Positions 22,001 through 31,700 of a stretch of 64,000 nt of DNA are shown here, one piece after another (position 1 is the stretch's first letter; each line of letters starts with the position of its first letter). The DNA is from Neoarius graeffei. Lineage: Eukaryota > Chordata > Actinopteri > Siluriformes > Ariidae. The DNA is taken from positions 12,500,551 to 12,564,550 of the forward strand of contig NC_083570.1 in NCBI RefSeq assembly GCF_027579695.1, given 5' to 3'. The position numbers were made by a program, and so were the translations under genes. Under the pieces are notes generated by a model that saw only the letters and a program-made list of their open reading frames with translations, did not search any database and was not told the origin of the DNA.

Positions 22001-23035
22001 ACCCCGAAATCCCGGCCAATCAGTCCCCAAAATCAAAGAGTGGGTAAGGCGAGGATTAACCACCGCCTTCACTATCGATTTCTCCCCTCTGAAATGTATG
22101 TGGACCGACACCAACGGGTAGCTGTGAATATCCCCGTGCACACACAACACCTTCACCCCTTGTGCTCCCCCCAATGCCTCACCTTGCACCAGGCTTTGGC
22201 GGATTGAGGTCTGATTGCAACCTGAATCCACCAACGCCTGATAGGTAGCCCCTTGTACACTTACCGGTATGCGATACGCTCCGGCCCGATCGAGGGCAGC
22301 CTCTGGCGCATCGGGGATCCGCACCACCGCCCCCACTTCCATCGCTACACACTGTTGCTGCAGGTGGCCCGGTTCCCCGCAGCGCCAGCAAACCGGCCCG
22401 GGCCTTCCCTCTGCAGCTGTGTTCTGGGGCTCACTCACCTGAGGGGGGGGAGAGACAGACACAGAAGGGAGAAACGGGAGGGCACCACGGGTGCGGCGGG
22501 CCGGCTGGGGTGGAGCCGGCCCCCGCCTCCGCGGTGGGGGAATGGGGCGAGGACGGGACACGGGAGGAGGGGGGGAGAAAGAGAGAGAGGAGAGGAGAAA
22601 GAAGATGCTGTCGTCCGCTGTCCTGCTGCCGGAACAGCCGCCAGATGATCCTCTGCCAGTCCCACGGCCTGATCCAGCGATGCTGGGCGGTGGCACTGGA
22701 CCCACTCCGCGGTTCCAGCTGGTAAGCGGGCGATGAACTGTTCCAGCGCCACCTGGTCGATGATTCCCTCGGCGTCGCGATCTTCGGCCCTCAGCCACCG
22801 CCAGCAGGCGTCCCGGAGCTGCTGGCCGAACGCGAACGGGCTGCCGACTTCCTCCATCTGCAGCGCGCGGAAGCGCTGGCGCTGCTGCTCTGGCGTGCGC
22901 CCCACGCGCTGGAGGACAGCCCGGCGAAGGTCGGCGTAGGCCAGCCTGCGGTCGGCGGGGAGCTGTAGTGCGGCCAGCTGCGCCTCTCCCGTCAGGAGGG
23001 GGAGGAGGCGCGCCGCGCGCTGCTCCATCGGCCAC
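18986..23035 (-). CDS. Gmr1-like pol polyprotein (protease-integrase-RT-RNase H), open frame of 1349 codons
   Basis: The frame is open throughout. Residues 1 to about 145 are the shadow of the gag frame; real pol coding starts in the proline-rich low-complexity part. Then come a zinc knuckle CWRCGEPGHLQQQC (216-229) and protease LVDSGCN (269-275). Integrase follows with an HHCC finger (about 474-514) and D543, D602 and E639 in MDLVGP, LTDQGTS and DGLVERFN. RT carries DYRK and YLDD (1043-1046), and RNase H carries TDAS (about 1193) and a C-terminal HRPG (1293-1296). All catalytic residues are present. It makes and inserts element cDNA. The stop lies within the 3' LTR. It overlaps the gag frame out of phase, so either ribosomal frameshifting or an indel separates gag from pol. 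Confidence 0.9.
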   Translation of the reverse strand: MADGAARGAPPPPPDGRGAAGRTTAPRRPQAGLRRPSPGCPPARGAHARAAAPALPRAADGGSRQPVRVRPAAPGRLLAVAEGRRSRRRGNHRPGGAGTVHRPLTSWNRGVGPVPPPSIAGSGRGTGRGSSGGCSGSRTADDSIFFLLSSLSFSPPPPVSRPRPIPPPRRRGPAPPQPARRTRGALPFLPSVSVSPPPQVSEPQNTAAEGRPGPVCWRCGEPGHLQQQCVAMEVGAVVRIPDAPEAALDRAGAYRIPVSVQGATYQALVDSGCNQTSIRQSLVQGEALGGAQGVKVLCVHGDIHSYPLVSVHIHFRGEKSIVKAVVNPRLTHSLILGTDWPGFRGLMACLIKSGSCRLTGEGPGVALAGAAVAEPSTSSPRQSEEPPAPPLSIGESLMDFPLEQSRDETLRHAFDQVRVIDGQTLPPGATPSFPYFSILKDRLYRVTQDTQTKERVTQLLIPKSHRELVFQAAHFNPMAGHLGQDKTLARIMARFYWPGIRGDVRKWCTACRECQLVNPAAIPKAPLRPLPLIETPFERIGMDLVGPLDRSTRGYRFILVLVDYATRYPEAVPLRNISARSIAEALFHVISRVGIPKEILTDQGTSFMSRTLSELYGLLGIKPIRTSVYHPQTDGLVERFNRTLKNIIKKFVSEDARNWDKWLEPLLFEVQEVPQASTGFSPFELLYGRKPRGILDVLRENWEEGPSPSKNEIQYVMDLRAKLHTLTHLTQENLRQAQEWQARLYNKGTRLREFTPGDKVLVLLPTSSSKLIAKWQGPFEVTRRVGDVDYEVRQTDREGALQIYHLNLLKLWNEEVPVALVSVVPEKAELGPEVQKGSLASRTSPVPCGDHLSLTQLTEVAQLQAEFSDVFSPLPGRTNLIEHHIETPPGVVVRSRPYRLPEHKKKVVREELQAMLEMGIVEESHSDWSSPVVLVPKADGSVRFCVDYRKVNAVSKFDAYPMPRIDELLDRLGTARFYSTLDLTKGYWQIPLTPLSREKTAFSKPFGLHQFVTLPFGLFGAPATFQRLMDRVLRPHATYAAAYLDDIIIYSNDWQQHLQHLRAVLRSLRRAGLTANPKKCAIGRVEVRYLGFHLGNGQVRPQINKTAAIAACPRPKTKKGVRQFLGLAGYYRRFIPNYSDVTSPLTDLTKKGAPDPVQWTEQCQRAFSEVKAALCGGPLLHSPDFSLPFVLQTDASDRGLGAVLSQQVEGEDRPVLYISRKLSVREGRYSTIEKECLAIKWAVLALRYYLLGRSFTLCSDHAPLQWLHRMKDANARITRWYLALQPFNFKVVHRPGAQMVVADFLSRQGGGGSWLRARRAPGLSRAVGVCGSGGVVKRRSVTGGWSRGR

Positions 23036-23349
23036 CCCGAGGCTTCGGCGACCTGCTCGAACAATGTGATGAAAGCCTCGGGGTCATCCTGCGGGCCCAT
23101 CTTGGTCACGGTGAGGGGAGACGGGCCCGCGGCCGGGGCGCTGGTGGCAAGGGAGCCTGGAGCCAGATTCGTGACGTTACCTGCGGAAGCGCCAGCAGGC
23201 TGCGCGAGCTTGCACGGTTTCAGTGCACAGCCCGTGTAGACCAAGCGCTCCCATTTCTCTCTCATTGTCCGGTCTTTTGGAAAACGATGAGTACTAATCC
23301 CATCAAGATTGGTGTTGCTACACCCTCCTACGATACATCTGTTAACCAT
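22435..23349 (-). CDS. Chimeric THAP-gag frame in the Gmr1-like element
   Basis: From the ATG at 23349 (AAAATGG context) the frame encodes MVNRCIVGGC then HRFPKDRTMREKWERLV, the first half of a THAP zinc finger (C-x4-C, FPKD, the invariant W). After about 40 residues it crosses a linker and, near residue 65, enters gag (SAPAAGPSPL; then MGPQDDPEAF and a retrotransposon gag core rich in R, L and W). The second THAP zinc pair (C-x2-H) and the AVPTIF-type end are missing. An upstream in-frame ATG at 23394 would add 15 residues. The family copy at 52968-53171 shows a different gag start (MESSPFAELVHALATAQQ), which is absent here. So the normal leader, primer site and gag start were replaced by foreign exon-like DNA with the frame kept. 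Whether it is translated is unknown. Confidence 0.8.
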   Translation of the reverse strand: MVNRCIVGGCSNTNLDGISTHRFPKDRTMREKWERLVYTGCALKPCKLAQPAGASAGNVTNLAPGSLATSAPAAGPSPLTVTKMGPQDDPEAFITLFEQVAEASGWPMEQRAARLLPLLTGEAQLAALQLPADRRLAYADLRRAVLQRVGRTPEQQRQRFRALQMEEVGSPFAFGQQLRDACWRWLRAEDRDAEGIIDQVALEQFIARLPAGTAEWVQCHRPASLDQAVGLAEDHLAAVPAAGQRTTASSFSSPLSLSPPLLPCPVLAPFPHRGGGGRLHPSRPAAPVVPSRFSLLCLSLPPLR

Positions 23350-23460
23350 TTTAATAATTACGTGATAACGTTGAAGAAATTTGCAGAAAACCACCAGGTC
23401 GTTTTCTCATAAACAAACCGATGCTGACGTAGGATTCAGAGGGAGGTGTCCCGCACGTGA

Positions 23461-23668
23461 CTCATTCATTCACACGCACACACTTGTCTGGTCCCGGGTT
23501 GCGCTCCCTCTCCTCTCTCTCTGCCTCCTTAAATAGAGAGCGGTTACTGGGAAAACACACACACAAACACAGGTTAATTATCCTCAGGTGTCGTGATTCT
23601 GCCACTCACCTTCCCCGGCTCCACCCTCCTGTCACAGACCGGCGCTTGACCACGCCCCCGCTGCCACA
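23461..23668 (-). repeat. 5' LTR of the Gmr1-like element, truncated to U3 and part of R (208 bp)
   Basis: Matches 18841-19048 of the 3' LTR with one substitution (AAATAGAGAG against AAATAGGGAG). The inner 95 or so bases (rest of R, U5), the primer-binding site and the leader are missing, and the THAP-coding segment (about 23150-23460) follows directly. The promoter part is kept. Confidence 0.9.
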
Positions 23669-23937
23669 ACGGCGTTGCTTTAACGGGGGCCAACTTTTGT
23701 TAAACGGTGGTGAACGGTTATGAGCGGTGATTAATTTTTTTCACTGCTCCAGGAACGCTCCAGCAAAGTCCGGGCGGTGTGACCGGGGCCTTAGCCTGCT
23801 TTATCCTCCACAACCAGCTCTGATGTGTGTTTGGGTTCATTGTCCTGTTGTGACTCCCAATCATGTTCAAGTTTCCAATGGTTTGAGGTTATTCTGAAGA
23901 ATTCTAAGGTAGTCCTCCTTCTTCATTATTCCATCCA

Positions 23938-26900
23938 CTTAGATTAGATTAGATTAGATTAGATTAGTTTAGATTAGATTAGATTAGATTAGATTAGATT
24001 AGATTAGATTAGATCAAACTTTATTGATCCCTTTAGGAGGGTTCCCTCAGGGAAATTAAAATTCCAGTGGCATCATTACAGGATACACAGAGAATAGAAA
24101 AAAGAGAGAACTTCTAGATAAATTAAATATTTACATATACAAATATATTAAAGATATGAAAAAAGTCCAGCAGGAGAGGTATTGCACATTTATATTGCAC
24201 ATTGTCCAGTATTGCTTTTTGTCAGGCTAGGCTACTGCTCCTTCCCATCCTGTCTTCCTGTTACCCCTCCTCCCCCCCAGAGAGGAGTTGTACAGTCTGA
24301 TGGCGTGAGGGACAAAGGAGTTTTTAAGTCTGTTAGTCCTGCACTTGGGAAGGAGCATTCTGTCACTGAACAGGCTGCTCTGGTTGCTGATGACGGTGTG
24401 CAGAGGGTGACTGGCATCGTCCATGATGTTCAGTAGTTTATCCATAGTCCTCTTCTTTGCCACCATCACCAGAGAGTCCAGCTTCATGCCGACCACAGAG
24501 CCGGCCCGCCTGATCAGTTTGTCCAGCCTGGATCTGTCTTTCTTGGATGTGCTGCCCCCCCAGCACACCACAGTGTAAATCAGGACACTGGCAACCACGG
24601 ACTGATAGAACATCCACAGGAGTTTCCTGCAGATGTTAATGGACCACAGCCTCCTCAGGAAGTACAGCCTGCTCTGGACCTTCCTATACAGGTGGTTGGT
24701 GTTGCAAGTCCAGTCCAGCTTGCTGTCCAGCCACAGCCCAAGGTACTTGTAGGAATACACAGCCTCCACCTCGACTCCCTTGATCAGAACTGGTCTTGAC
24801 CTTTGTCTGGACCTCCCAAAGTCAATGACCAGCTCCTTGGTCTTCGAGGCGTTGAGCTGCAGATCATTCCTGTTGCACCAAATGGCAAAGTCCCTCACCA
24901 GGCTCCTATATTCCTCCTTTCTGTCGTCCCTGATACACCCCACTATGGCTGTGTCATCGGTGAACTTCTGAATGTGACACAGCTCCGAGTTGTAGCAGAA
25001 GTCCGTGGTGTACAGAGTGAAGAGAAGAGGGGCCAGCACCATGCCCTGGGGTGCTCCAGACGTGATGTCCTTCAGCCTGACATACTATGGTCTGTCGGTG
25101 AGGTAGCTGGAGATCCAGGTGACCAGGCAGGGGTCCACTTGCATCCTGTTCAGTTTGTCCTGAAGCATAAGGGGCTGGATGGTGTTGAAGGCACTCAAGA
25201 AGTCCAAGAAGAAGATCCTCACTGTGCCATTTCCCTTATCCAGATGCTAGTGGGCTCGGTGTAGCAGGTAGAGGATGGCATCTTCCACACCAACACCTGC
25301 CCGGTACGCAAACTGCAGACATTCCTGGGCATGTTGCACCTGAGGTTTGAGGAAGCTGAGGAAGAGCCGCTCTAATGTCTTCATCAGATGTGAAGTGAGT
25401 GCCACTGGTTGGAAGTCATTCAGCTCTCTCCCCAGCTGCAGGCTGAGCTTGAAGATACGTTGGAGTGGTTCACCCAGTTCAGCAGCGCAGGTCTTCAGTA
25501 GTTGGGGACACACCTTGTCCGGGCCTGCTGCTTTCCTGGGATGAGGCTTCCTCAGTTGACCTCTGACCTGATCTGCAGTGATGCATGGAGGAATCTGTGT
25601 TGAGGTGGAGGAGGAGGGGGCTGCTGCAATGACTGGGGGGAGGTATGTTGAGGGAAGAAGGAGAGATGGCTGCAGTGAGGGGGAGGGTGGGGGGATGTGG
25701 ACTGGTTGAACCGGTTAAAGAAGTCATTCAGCTCGTTCGCCCTCTCCACTGTCCCCCCCTATGACTCTGGTCTTTGTGTTGTGGCCTGTGATGGTTTTCA
25801 CACCTTCCCAGACCTCCCTCATGTTGTTCTCCTTCAGCTTCTGCTCCACCTTTCTCCGGTAGCTGTCTTTAGCTTCCCTCATGCAGAGTTTCACCTCCTG
25901 CTGTGCTGCTTTCATCACCTCCCTATTCCTGCTTCTGAAGGTGGCCTTCTTCTTGTTGAGGACAGCTTTGACTTCCTGTGTTACCCATGGCTTGTTATTA
26001 GGGTAACACCGTACAGTCTTAGCAGGGGAGACCATGTCTGAACAGAAGTTGAGGTAATCCATCAGACAGTGTGTCAGCCCCTCTATGTCCTCCCAGTGTG
26101 GGCTAAGCAGCACATCCCAGTCCATGGTGTCATAACAGTCTCTGAGGGCACCTTCCATTTCAGGGGATCACCTCCTGATGGAGCTAGTTGTTGCAGGCTG
26201 TCTTGGGACCAGGGGGATGTACTTTGGCCGTAGACAAACCAGGTTGTGGTCAGACTTCCCTAGTGTGGGGGGGGAGGGTGACCCTGTATGCATCCCTCAC
26301 ATTAGCATACAGCAAGTCAATTGTCCTGTTGTTCCTTGTTGGACAGTCCACAACCTGGTAAAAAGCAGCCAAAGTAGAGTGCAAAGTAGTGTGATTAAAG
26401 TCCCCAGAAATTATCATAAATGCCTCAGGGTGCTGTGTCTGCAGCCTTGCTGTGAGAGAGTGAATCCTCTCACATGCAGCGGCTGCGGCTGCCCTCGGAG
26501 GGATGTAAACACAGATGGTGATCACATGACTAAACTCCCTAGGCAGATAATATGGCCGCAGGCTAACGGCTAGCAGCTCCAAGTCCGGGCAACATAAAAC
26601 TGTCTTTACGGAGATATCTCTGCGGTTACACCAGCGGTTGTTCACGTAGATGATGAGTCCCCCACCTTTGCTTTTCCTGCATACTTTAGTGTCTCTGTTG
26701 GCTCTCACAGCAGTGAATCCATGCAGGTCGACATTAGCATCCAGTACAAGGTGGGTTAGCCATGTCTCCGTAAAAATTAACAAGCTGCTCTCATGGTAAG
26801 TCCGCTGGTTGTTCAGTATGGATAGCTTGTCGACCTTGTTCGGCAGTGAGTTCACATTCCTCGTGATAAGGGAGGGAATAGATGGTTTGCAGTGCCACTG

Positions 26901-27190
26901 GTTGTCTGCTAGTCTAGCCTTTAGCTTAGCCCCAGCATTGCAGCCCCTGGGTCTCCTCCTCAGCTCCGCCGGGATGTGCCTGCCCCATTGTTTTCAGGGC
27001 CAGCAGCTCCTCTCTCGAATAAGCAAGAAGACTGGCTCCTGGTTGCATGTTAAAGTTAAAAATATCCATGGAATATGAAGAAAAACACACTATGTCTTTG
27101 TAAGAAGAGCAGAAAAGTAAAAAAGTGGAAAAAAAGAGGTTTAAAGAACTAAAAACTACAGAGCTACTGGAGAGGCAGCCGTCTTCCACA
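23938..27190 (-). mobile_element. Non-LTR retrotransposon (APE endonuclease plus RT), decayed, nearly full length
   Basis: Reading leftward on the minus strand: an A-rich leader near 27100; endonuclease at 26250-26855 (TETWLTH, GGGLIIYVN, SGDFNHT); a linker frame at 25724-26158; RT thumb and finger pieces at 25247-25513; and the RT palm to C-terminus at 24227-25042 (FTDDTAIVG, NDLQLNASKTKELVIDF, NSFVPHAIRLYNSS). At the 3' end are AGGGATCAATAAAGTTTGAT and an (AATCT)n tail (23938-24014). Several frameshifts and stops make it dead. It interrupts Tc1 element B. The clade is CR1/L2/Rex1-like by overall pattern; I cannot settle it further. Confidence 0.82.
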
Positions 27191-27860
27191 GCGCCAGAGC
27201 ATGTAAAACAGTAAAACAGCCCCAGAGCATGATGATCCTGCCACCACCACCAGCTGGTACAGTGTCCCTCTGTATATGTGGCCACTGTGGCCAAACATCT
27301 CAATTTTTGTCTCATCTGACCATACAGCTTTCCTCCAGAAGGCTTTTTCTTTGCCCATCTGGTCAGCTTCAAACTTTAGTTAAGCTTGAAGATGTCAATT
27401 TTGGAGCAGGGGGTTATTTCTTGGATAGCAGCCTCTTAGTCCATGGTGATATAAAACTCACTGAACTGTAAACAGTGATCCATCAGCTTCCAGTTCATCA
27501 CAGGACTGTGCCATGGTAGTTCCTGGGGTTTTCCTGACCATCAGAACCAATTTCCTTTCAGCTGAGGGTGACAGTTTGGGTTTTTTTGAAGCACAGTGGA
27601 TTGGCAAAGGGACTACTCCTCCCAGTAACTTACCTACAATTGTTTGAACTGATCTTGGGATCTGCAGTTGTTTAGAAATGTCTCTAAGAGACATTCCGGA
27701 GTTGTGTACATCTGCGATACTCTTTCTCAGATCTGCAATGAGCTCCTTGGACTTTCCCATTTTACTGTGTGTTGGTCAATTCAATGAGTGCTGTAAGCAA
27801 ACCCTTTTTATGAAGGCACAGAGAAGCTACTAGCTGTAGTCAATCATGATCACTAACAGT

Positions 27861-28940
27861 CAGGCGCAGTATTAAGGGGTGGCAAAAGGTGGCAGTTGCC
27901 ACTGTAAAAGTATGTCTTGCCACCACAGTTGCCCCCGTATTTTAAAAAGAATTATTTATTAAAACACATTTTTGAAATTCAATTATCTATCTACAGAGAT
28001 ACTAAGCCCTCATCTCATCTCTACCTACCGTTATTTCACACCCCACCCTACCCCTGGAATTTTGAAATGGTTTCACCCAGAGAGAGACGTTCTTCTGTTA
28101 TGATTCTTCTGAATGCTCGACTTCTGATGAGGCAACGTGCTAGAGCAAAGAGGTTGGTCAAATTGTTTTCACCTGATAGAACACAGTCTTGTCCTTTCTA
28201 CGGTATGTTAAATGCATTTTGGTACTCAATTATTCTTTTAGCCCAGCTATCTTTATTATCAATATTTTTATTACAACCAGAGACGTTAGTTTTTCTAAAA
28301 TGTTAGTTTTTTGTTGGATGCAGTAGGCTATACAGTCATTGGTTGGATGTATGGAGTGCTGTCTTTCTAGGTTCCGGTAGTAGCTATACCTGTAAGTTAT
28401 GTCTTACTTTCGGTGTATGCTAGGCAACGAAATGAAAGCTAATAGTTTTGTAAAGTGATAGGCTTTAGAAAGTAAACAACTTGTGTGTTGTGTGTTAGCA
28501 TTACTAGCAGGTCAGGCTAGCTCACGTTTTTGCCTGTGTACTATTCAGTTTAGAGATATACTTAATTTGTTTATTTTAGTTTTACGGAAATCAAGGATGA
28601 ACACATCTGTATAAGTTTGAAGTCTTCAGTAAAGATCCACAATCTAAACCATTTGCTATCTGTCTATTTTTTGATACATCGCTAGGACAGAATAGTTCCA
28701 TTCATTGCTTGGGAATATACTTTCAGAAAAGATGGTTTAGATGGTTGAATCCATTTTTCTTGATGGTACAATAGCTCAATACATATTTGACAAGATGACT
28801 TGATTGTTAGTCTTTCTTGAGCGTAAGTAAAAATGATTTCTATGATTTGCATAAACTGCTGCATCGAAAACCTATGCCCCCTCCTGGAACCTATGCCCCT
28901 CCTTTGCCACCCTAAGGAAAAATCTCTGGAGCCGCCACTG
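27861..28940. mobile_element. Small non-autonomous hAT element in Tc1 B
   Basis: The right end reads CAGTGGCGGCTCCAGAGATT on the minus strand, a classic hAT terminus, and the left end begins CAGGCGCAGTATTAAGGGG. The flanks are CTAACAGT (27853-27860) and CTAACAGG (28941-28948), an 8-bp duplication with one difference. No transposase was recognised in the 1.08 kb. Confidence 0.82.
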
Positions 28941-29280
28941 CTAACAGGAAGTTAGGAGACCTCGGCCTTGGCAAGATAAGAGACATTTTGGAAATTTCAG
29001 CGCCTCTGAATTAATAATCCAAGTTAGTGTATGCAAATTTGTTGACCCTGTATGTATAATTTTGACCATGTGCTGATTTCAGAAAACTCAAAATAAATTA
29101 AAACTATTGCACCAAATTCATGGTTTTTTTTTCTCTTAAAGAAATATGTTGTGCAGTCATTTCGCCACAGAAAACGAACAGTTCAGAGAAATCATTGAAA
29201 GCCCAATATTGCCATGACATTCATATCCAAGATGACATTTAGGTCACTGTATGTGAACTTCTGACCACAACTGTATGAGA

Positions 29281-31700
29281 GAGCCAAATTTAATAGCAGA
29301 TATCAACACCCAGGCGAAACAGTGGAAAACTTTATCACTCACAAGCTTGCGGAGCATTGCCAATTTGGCGTTCTGCTGGAAGAAATTATTAGAGATCGGA
29401 TCGTAGTGGGAATCAGAGACACAAAGTTGTCAGCAAAATTACAATTAGATCCTAACCTCGCATTGGCTAAAACAATTACACAAGTCAGACAAAATGAAGA
29501 AGTCAAGAAACAGCAACCATTAATTAGATGTAAAAAGACTGAAATTAAGATCGCAAATGTGGATGCTATAGCTGCACAAAACCCAGGGAGCTTTAAGATG
29601 GTGACAACAGCACAGAAAAGTCACACTGCCCAGAGAACAGAAAACCACAAAATAATAGTAATAATACTTTCAATTTCTATAGAGCCTTTCTCAAAACCCA
29701 AGATCACTTTACAATGATAGGAAAAAAAAAAAGTCCACCAAATAAAGGTCAGGATGACAGTCCAATGGTGTAGCAGCTATAGTCCCACCAAAAGGTGCAC
29801 AAAAAAAAAAGTGCCACACCTCCAGTATAGCCACTGCAACTGCACCGGGCATCACCACCCGGAACACCATGCCATGGATTCACAAAGCGAGCACAGACAC
29901 ACTGCCACGCAGAGAGCTGGTATGTCCCAAACCGCCTGCACAGCCGTTGCAACGCCACCAAGCAACATTGCTCAGAACATCATGCCAAGCACTAAAGCAC
30001 CGCTGCACAGAGCGCTAGACAACCACGATGTTAAAATGAGCAACGAGTTCACTGCAGTCCATAGCTAGGAGCACAGGCATCACCCATGGCAAACCGAGGC
30101 CTGGAGGGAACTGACACCCAAAACTGGGTCTGGAGTTACACCACAACTGATGGACAAAAACACTCAAACAAAAGCAAACATCAAACTACCCAAACACAAA
30201 AAAGAAAAACAAAAGAGAAAATAAAATAAAATAAAAATACAAGGCTCCGGTGAGAAGCGGCAGCCAGAATGCACATGGCATACTCTCAAACGGAAACAAA
30301 AGATGTGGGAAAAGCCCTCAGCATACACTGAAACAATGTCCAGCTAGAGAAGCGGAGTGTAGAAAATGTCCAAAGAAAGACCATTTTGCGACAATGTGTC
30401 AGACAGGACAGAGAGTGGAAGCCATTGAAGAAAGCCATGACATGGCATAATGGGCATTCATGGGAACGATTCAAAGTCAGAAGCAAGAAATCTGGAAACA
30501 GGATATACAAATGAATGGAGAACTGATTAACTTTAAGTTTGATGCAGAAGCGGCTGTCACAGCCATACCAGAATCCATGAACTCAAAAGCCAGAGATGGA
30601 AATCTCCAAAATGCACAGCGAATGATCAGCAATCCCAACAACCATCCAGCGACTGTACTGGACACATTCAATGCATGTCTGATAAAGGGCAAAAAGAAAA
30701 TAGAGCAGGAAATATTTGTAGTAAAAGACCTAGTGATGCCAATACTACTGTAGGTCTCCTTGCCATCCAGAGCCTACCACTACTGCAGCAGGTAGCAGCA
30801 GTTCAAACAATGGGAAATAAATTCAAAACAATGTTCCCAAATGTTTTCTCAGGCTTAGGGAAGCTGCAGGGTAGCCTTACGATAGAACTTGCTGATGGAG
30901 CAGTGCCATATGCACTGTCAGCTCCTCCACATGTGGCACTACTCCTTATGGACAAAGTGAAGTCAGAGCTCCAGAGGACGGAAAACATGGACATCATCCG
31001 ACAAATTCAAGAGCCGACCGTGTGGTGTGCGGAGATGGTGGTAGTCCCAAAGCCCAATGGCAACATCAGGATCTGCGTAGATCTAACAAGGTGAAATGAA
31101 AGTGTCTGTCGTGAGAAACACACACTCCCAGCTATGGATGACACACTTGCAAAATTAGATGGAGCAGCAGTATTTTCAAAACTGGATGCCACGTCAGGAT
31201 TTTGGCAAATACCCTTACATGAAGACTCTTAGCCCTTGACGACTTTCATAACTCCTTTTGGGAGGTATTGCTTCAGGAGACTCCCATTTGGGATCTTCTC
31301 AGCACCTGAGCATTTCCAGCTGAGAATCTCCCAGATCACTGTAGGCACACCAGGAACACTGTATCATTCCGATGACATCTCGGTGTTCGGTAAAGATGAA
31401 ACTGAGCATGATGGCAGGTTGTGTGAAGTCCTCCAGAAGTTTGAGACTGCAGATCTGAGCCTAAATGAAAAATGTGAGTTTGGTGTCAAAGAAGTGAAGT
31501 TCCTAGGACATAAAGTAAGTGCTCAAGGGACTGAGGCTGACCCTGACAAAATTAAAGCAATTCTCAACATGCCTGAACCACAGGATATTGAAGGAGTGAG
31601 ACGCTTTATGGGAATGGTGAAGTACGTTGGCAAGTTTCCCCTCACCTGCCCACTCTCACAAAATCTCTGAGAGACCTGTTGAAAACCACCTGGACATGGG
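29281..31700 (+). pseudogene. Decayed Ty3/Gypsy element (gag to RT), interrupted
   Basis: 29283-29640 encodes a gag-like part (FNSRYQHPGETVENFI, then DPNLALAKTITQVRQ). 30290-30410 has the zinc-knuckle region (CGKSPQHTLKQCPA, then CRKCPKKDHFATMC). 30790-31100 holds the linker and the first RT motifs (PKPNGNIRICVDLTR), and 31236-31670 the RT core (FGRYCFRRLPFGIFSAPE, then FLGHKVSAQG, then RRFMGMVKY). The catalytic YxDD reads HSDD, which would inactivate it. RNase H and integrase are missing. The style is that of the K02A2.6-like Gypsy group. A foreign segment splits gag at 29650-30240. Confidence 0.75.
29650..30240 (+). mobile_element. Non-LTR-type insertion inside the Gypsy gag
   Basis: Starts with AATAATACTTTCAATTTCTA followed by TAGAGCCTTTCTCAAAACCC, a pattern seen in teleost LINE/SINE 3' regions, and ends in an A-rich (AAAAT)n tail. 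It separates two gag pieces that would otherwise be contiguous. No clear target duplication or coding content was found, so the family is open. Confidence 0.5.

Larger units (their letters stand above)
18738..23673 (-). mobile_element. Gmr1-like Ty3/Gypsy retrotransposon with 5-bp target duplication (element itself 18743-23668)
   Basis: The element runs from a 3' LTR (18743-19048) to a 5' LTR (23461-23668) and is flanked by ACGGC at 18738-18742 and 23669-23673, a 5-bp target duplication inside the Harbinger element. It starts TGTGGCAG on the minus strand and ends ...ACA. A purine tract (GGCGGTGGGGGTA) precedes the 3' LTR. The pol order is protease, integrase, RT, RNase H; this order is known for Gmr1-like Gypsy elements of deuterostomes. 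The aligned 208 bp of the two LTRs differ by one substitution and one ATTC unit, so the insertion is recent. The 5' LTR is cut short on its inner side and joined to foreign DNA that encodes part of a THAP domain. The other family copies in the window are at 52757-53529 and 59908-60223. Confidence 0.92.
16982..23790 (-). mobile_element. PIF/Harbinger DNA transposon, opened by a Gypsy insertion
   Basis: The left end GGCCCCGGTCACACCGCCCG and the right end CGGGCGGTGTGACCGGGGCC are near-perfect inverted repeats that extend through TTTGCTGGAGCGTTCC. The right flank is TTA and the left flank TTT; the interrupted Tc1 sequence (AATG-TTA-GCCTGC) predicts TTA, the PIF/Harbinger target, with one later mutation on the left. 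The interior has many copies of AGCGTTGGTTTAGCGGT. Two minus-strand exon fragments of a Harbinger transposase are present (18121-18214 and about 17285-17391), but the nuclease domain is gone. Without the Gypsy insertion the element is about 1.9 kb. Hence a deletion derivative. Confidence 0.88.
16723..29274 (-). mobile_element. Tc1 element B (minus strand), split by three insertions
   Basis: The right end is a Tc1 terminus (CACTGTATGTGAACTTCTGA, then CCACAACTGTA) with an inner repeat near 29045 (TGTATGTATAATTTTGACC). The left piece has AAATTTACATACAGCACACC at 16739 but lacks the outermost repeat. Transposase coding sequence is read on the minus strand: start MGKSKELIADLRKSI at 27760 and a catalytic-region piece near 27164-27358 (VWSDETKIEMFG). 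The pieces are separated by a Harbinger element (16982-23790), a LINE (23938-27190) and a small hAT (27861-28940). When these are skipped the familiar Tc1 order is restored. Frames are broken; dead. Confidence 0.85.

Noticed and set aside
23150-23460. A complete THAP host gene exon set
   Set aside because: Only the first zinc pair and the W are present; the C-x2-H half is missing and the frame goes into gag.
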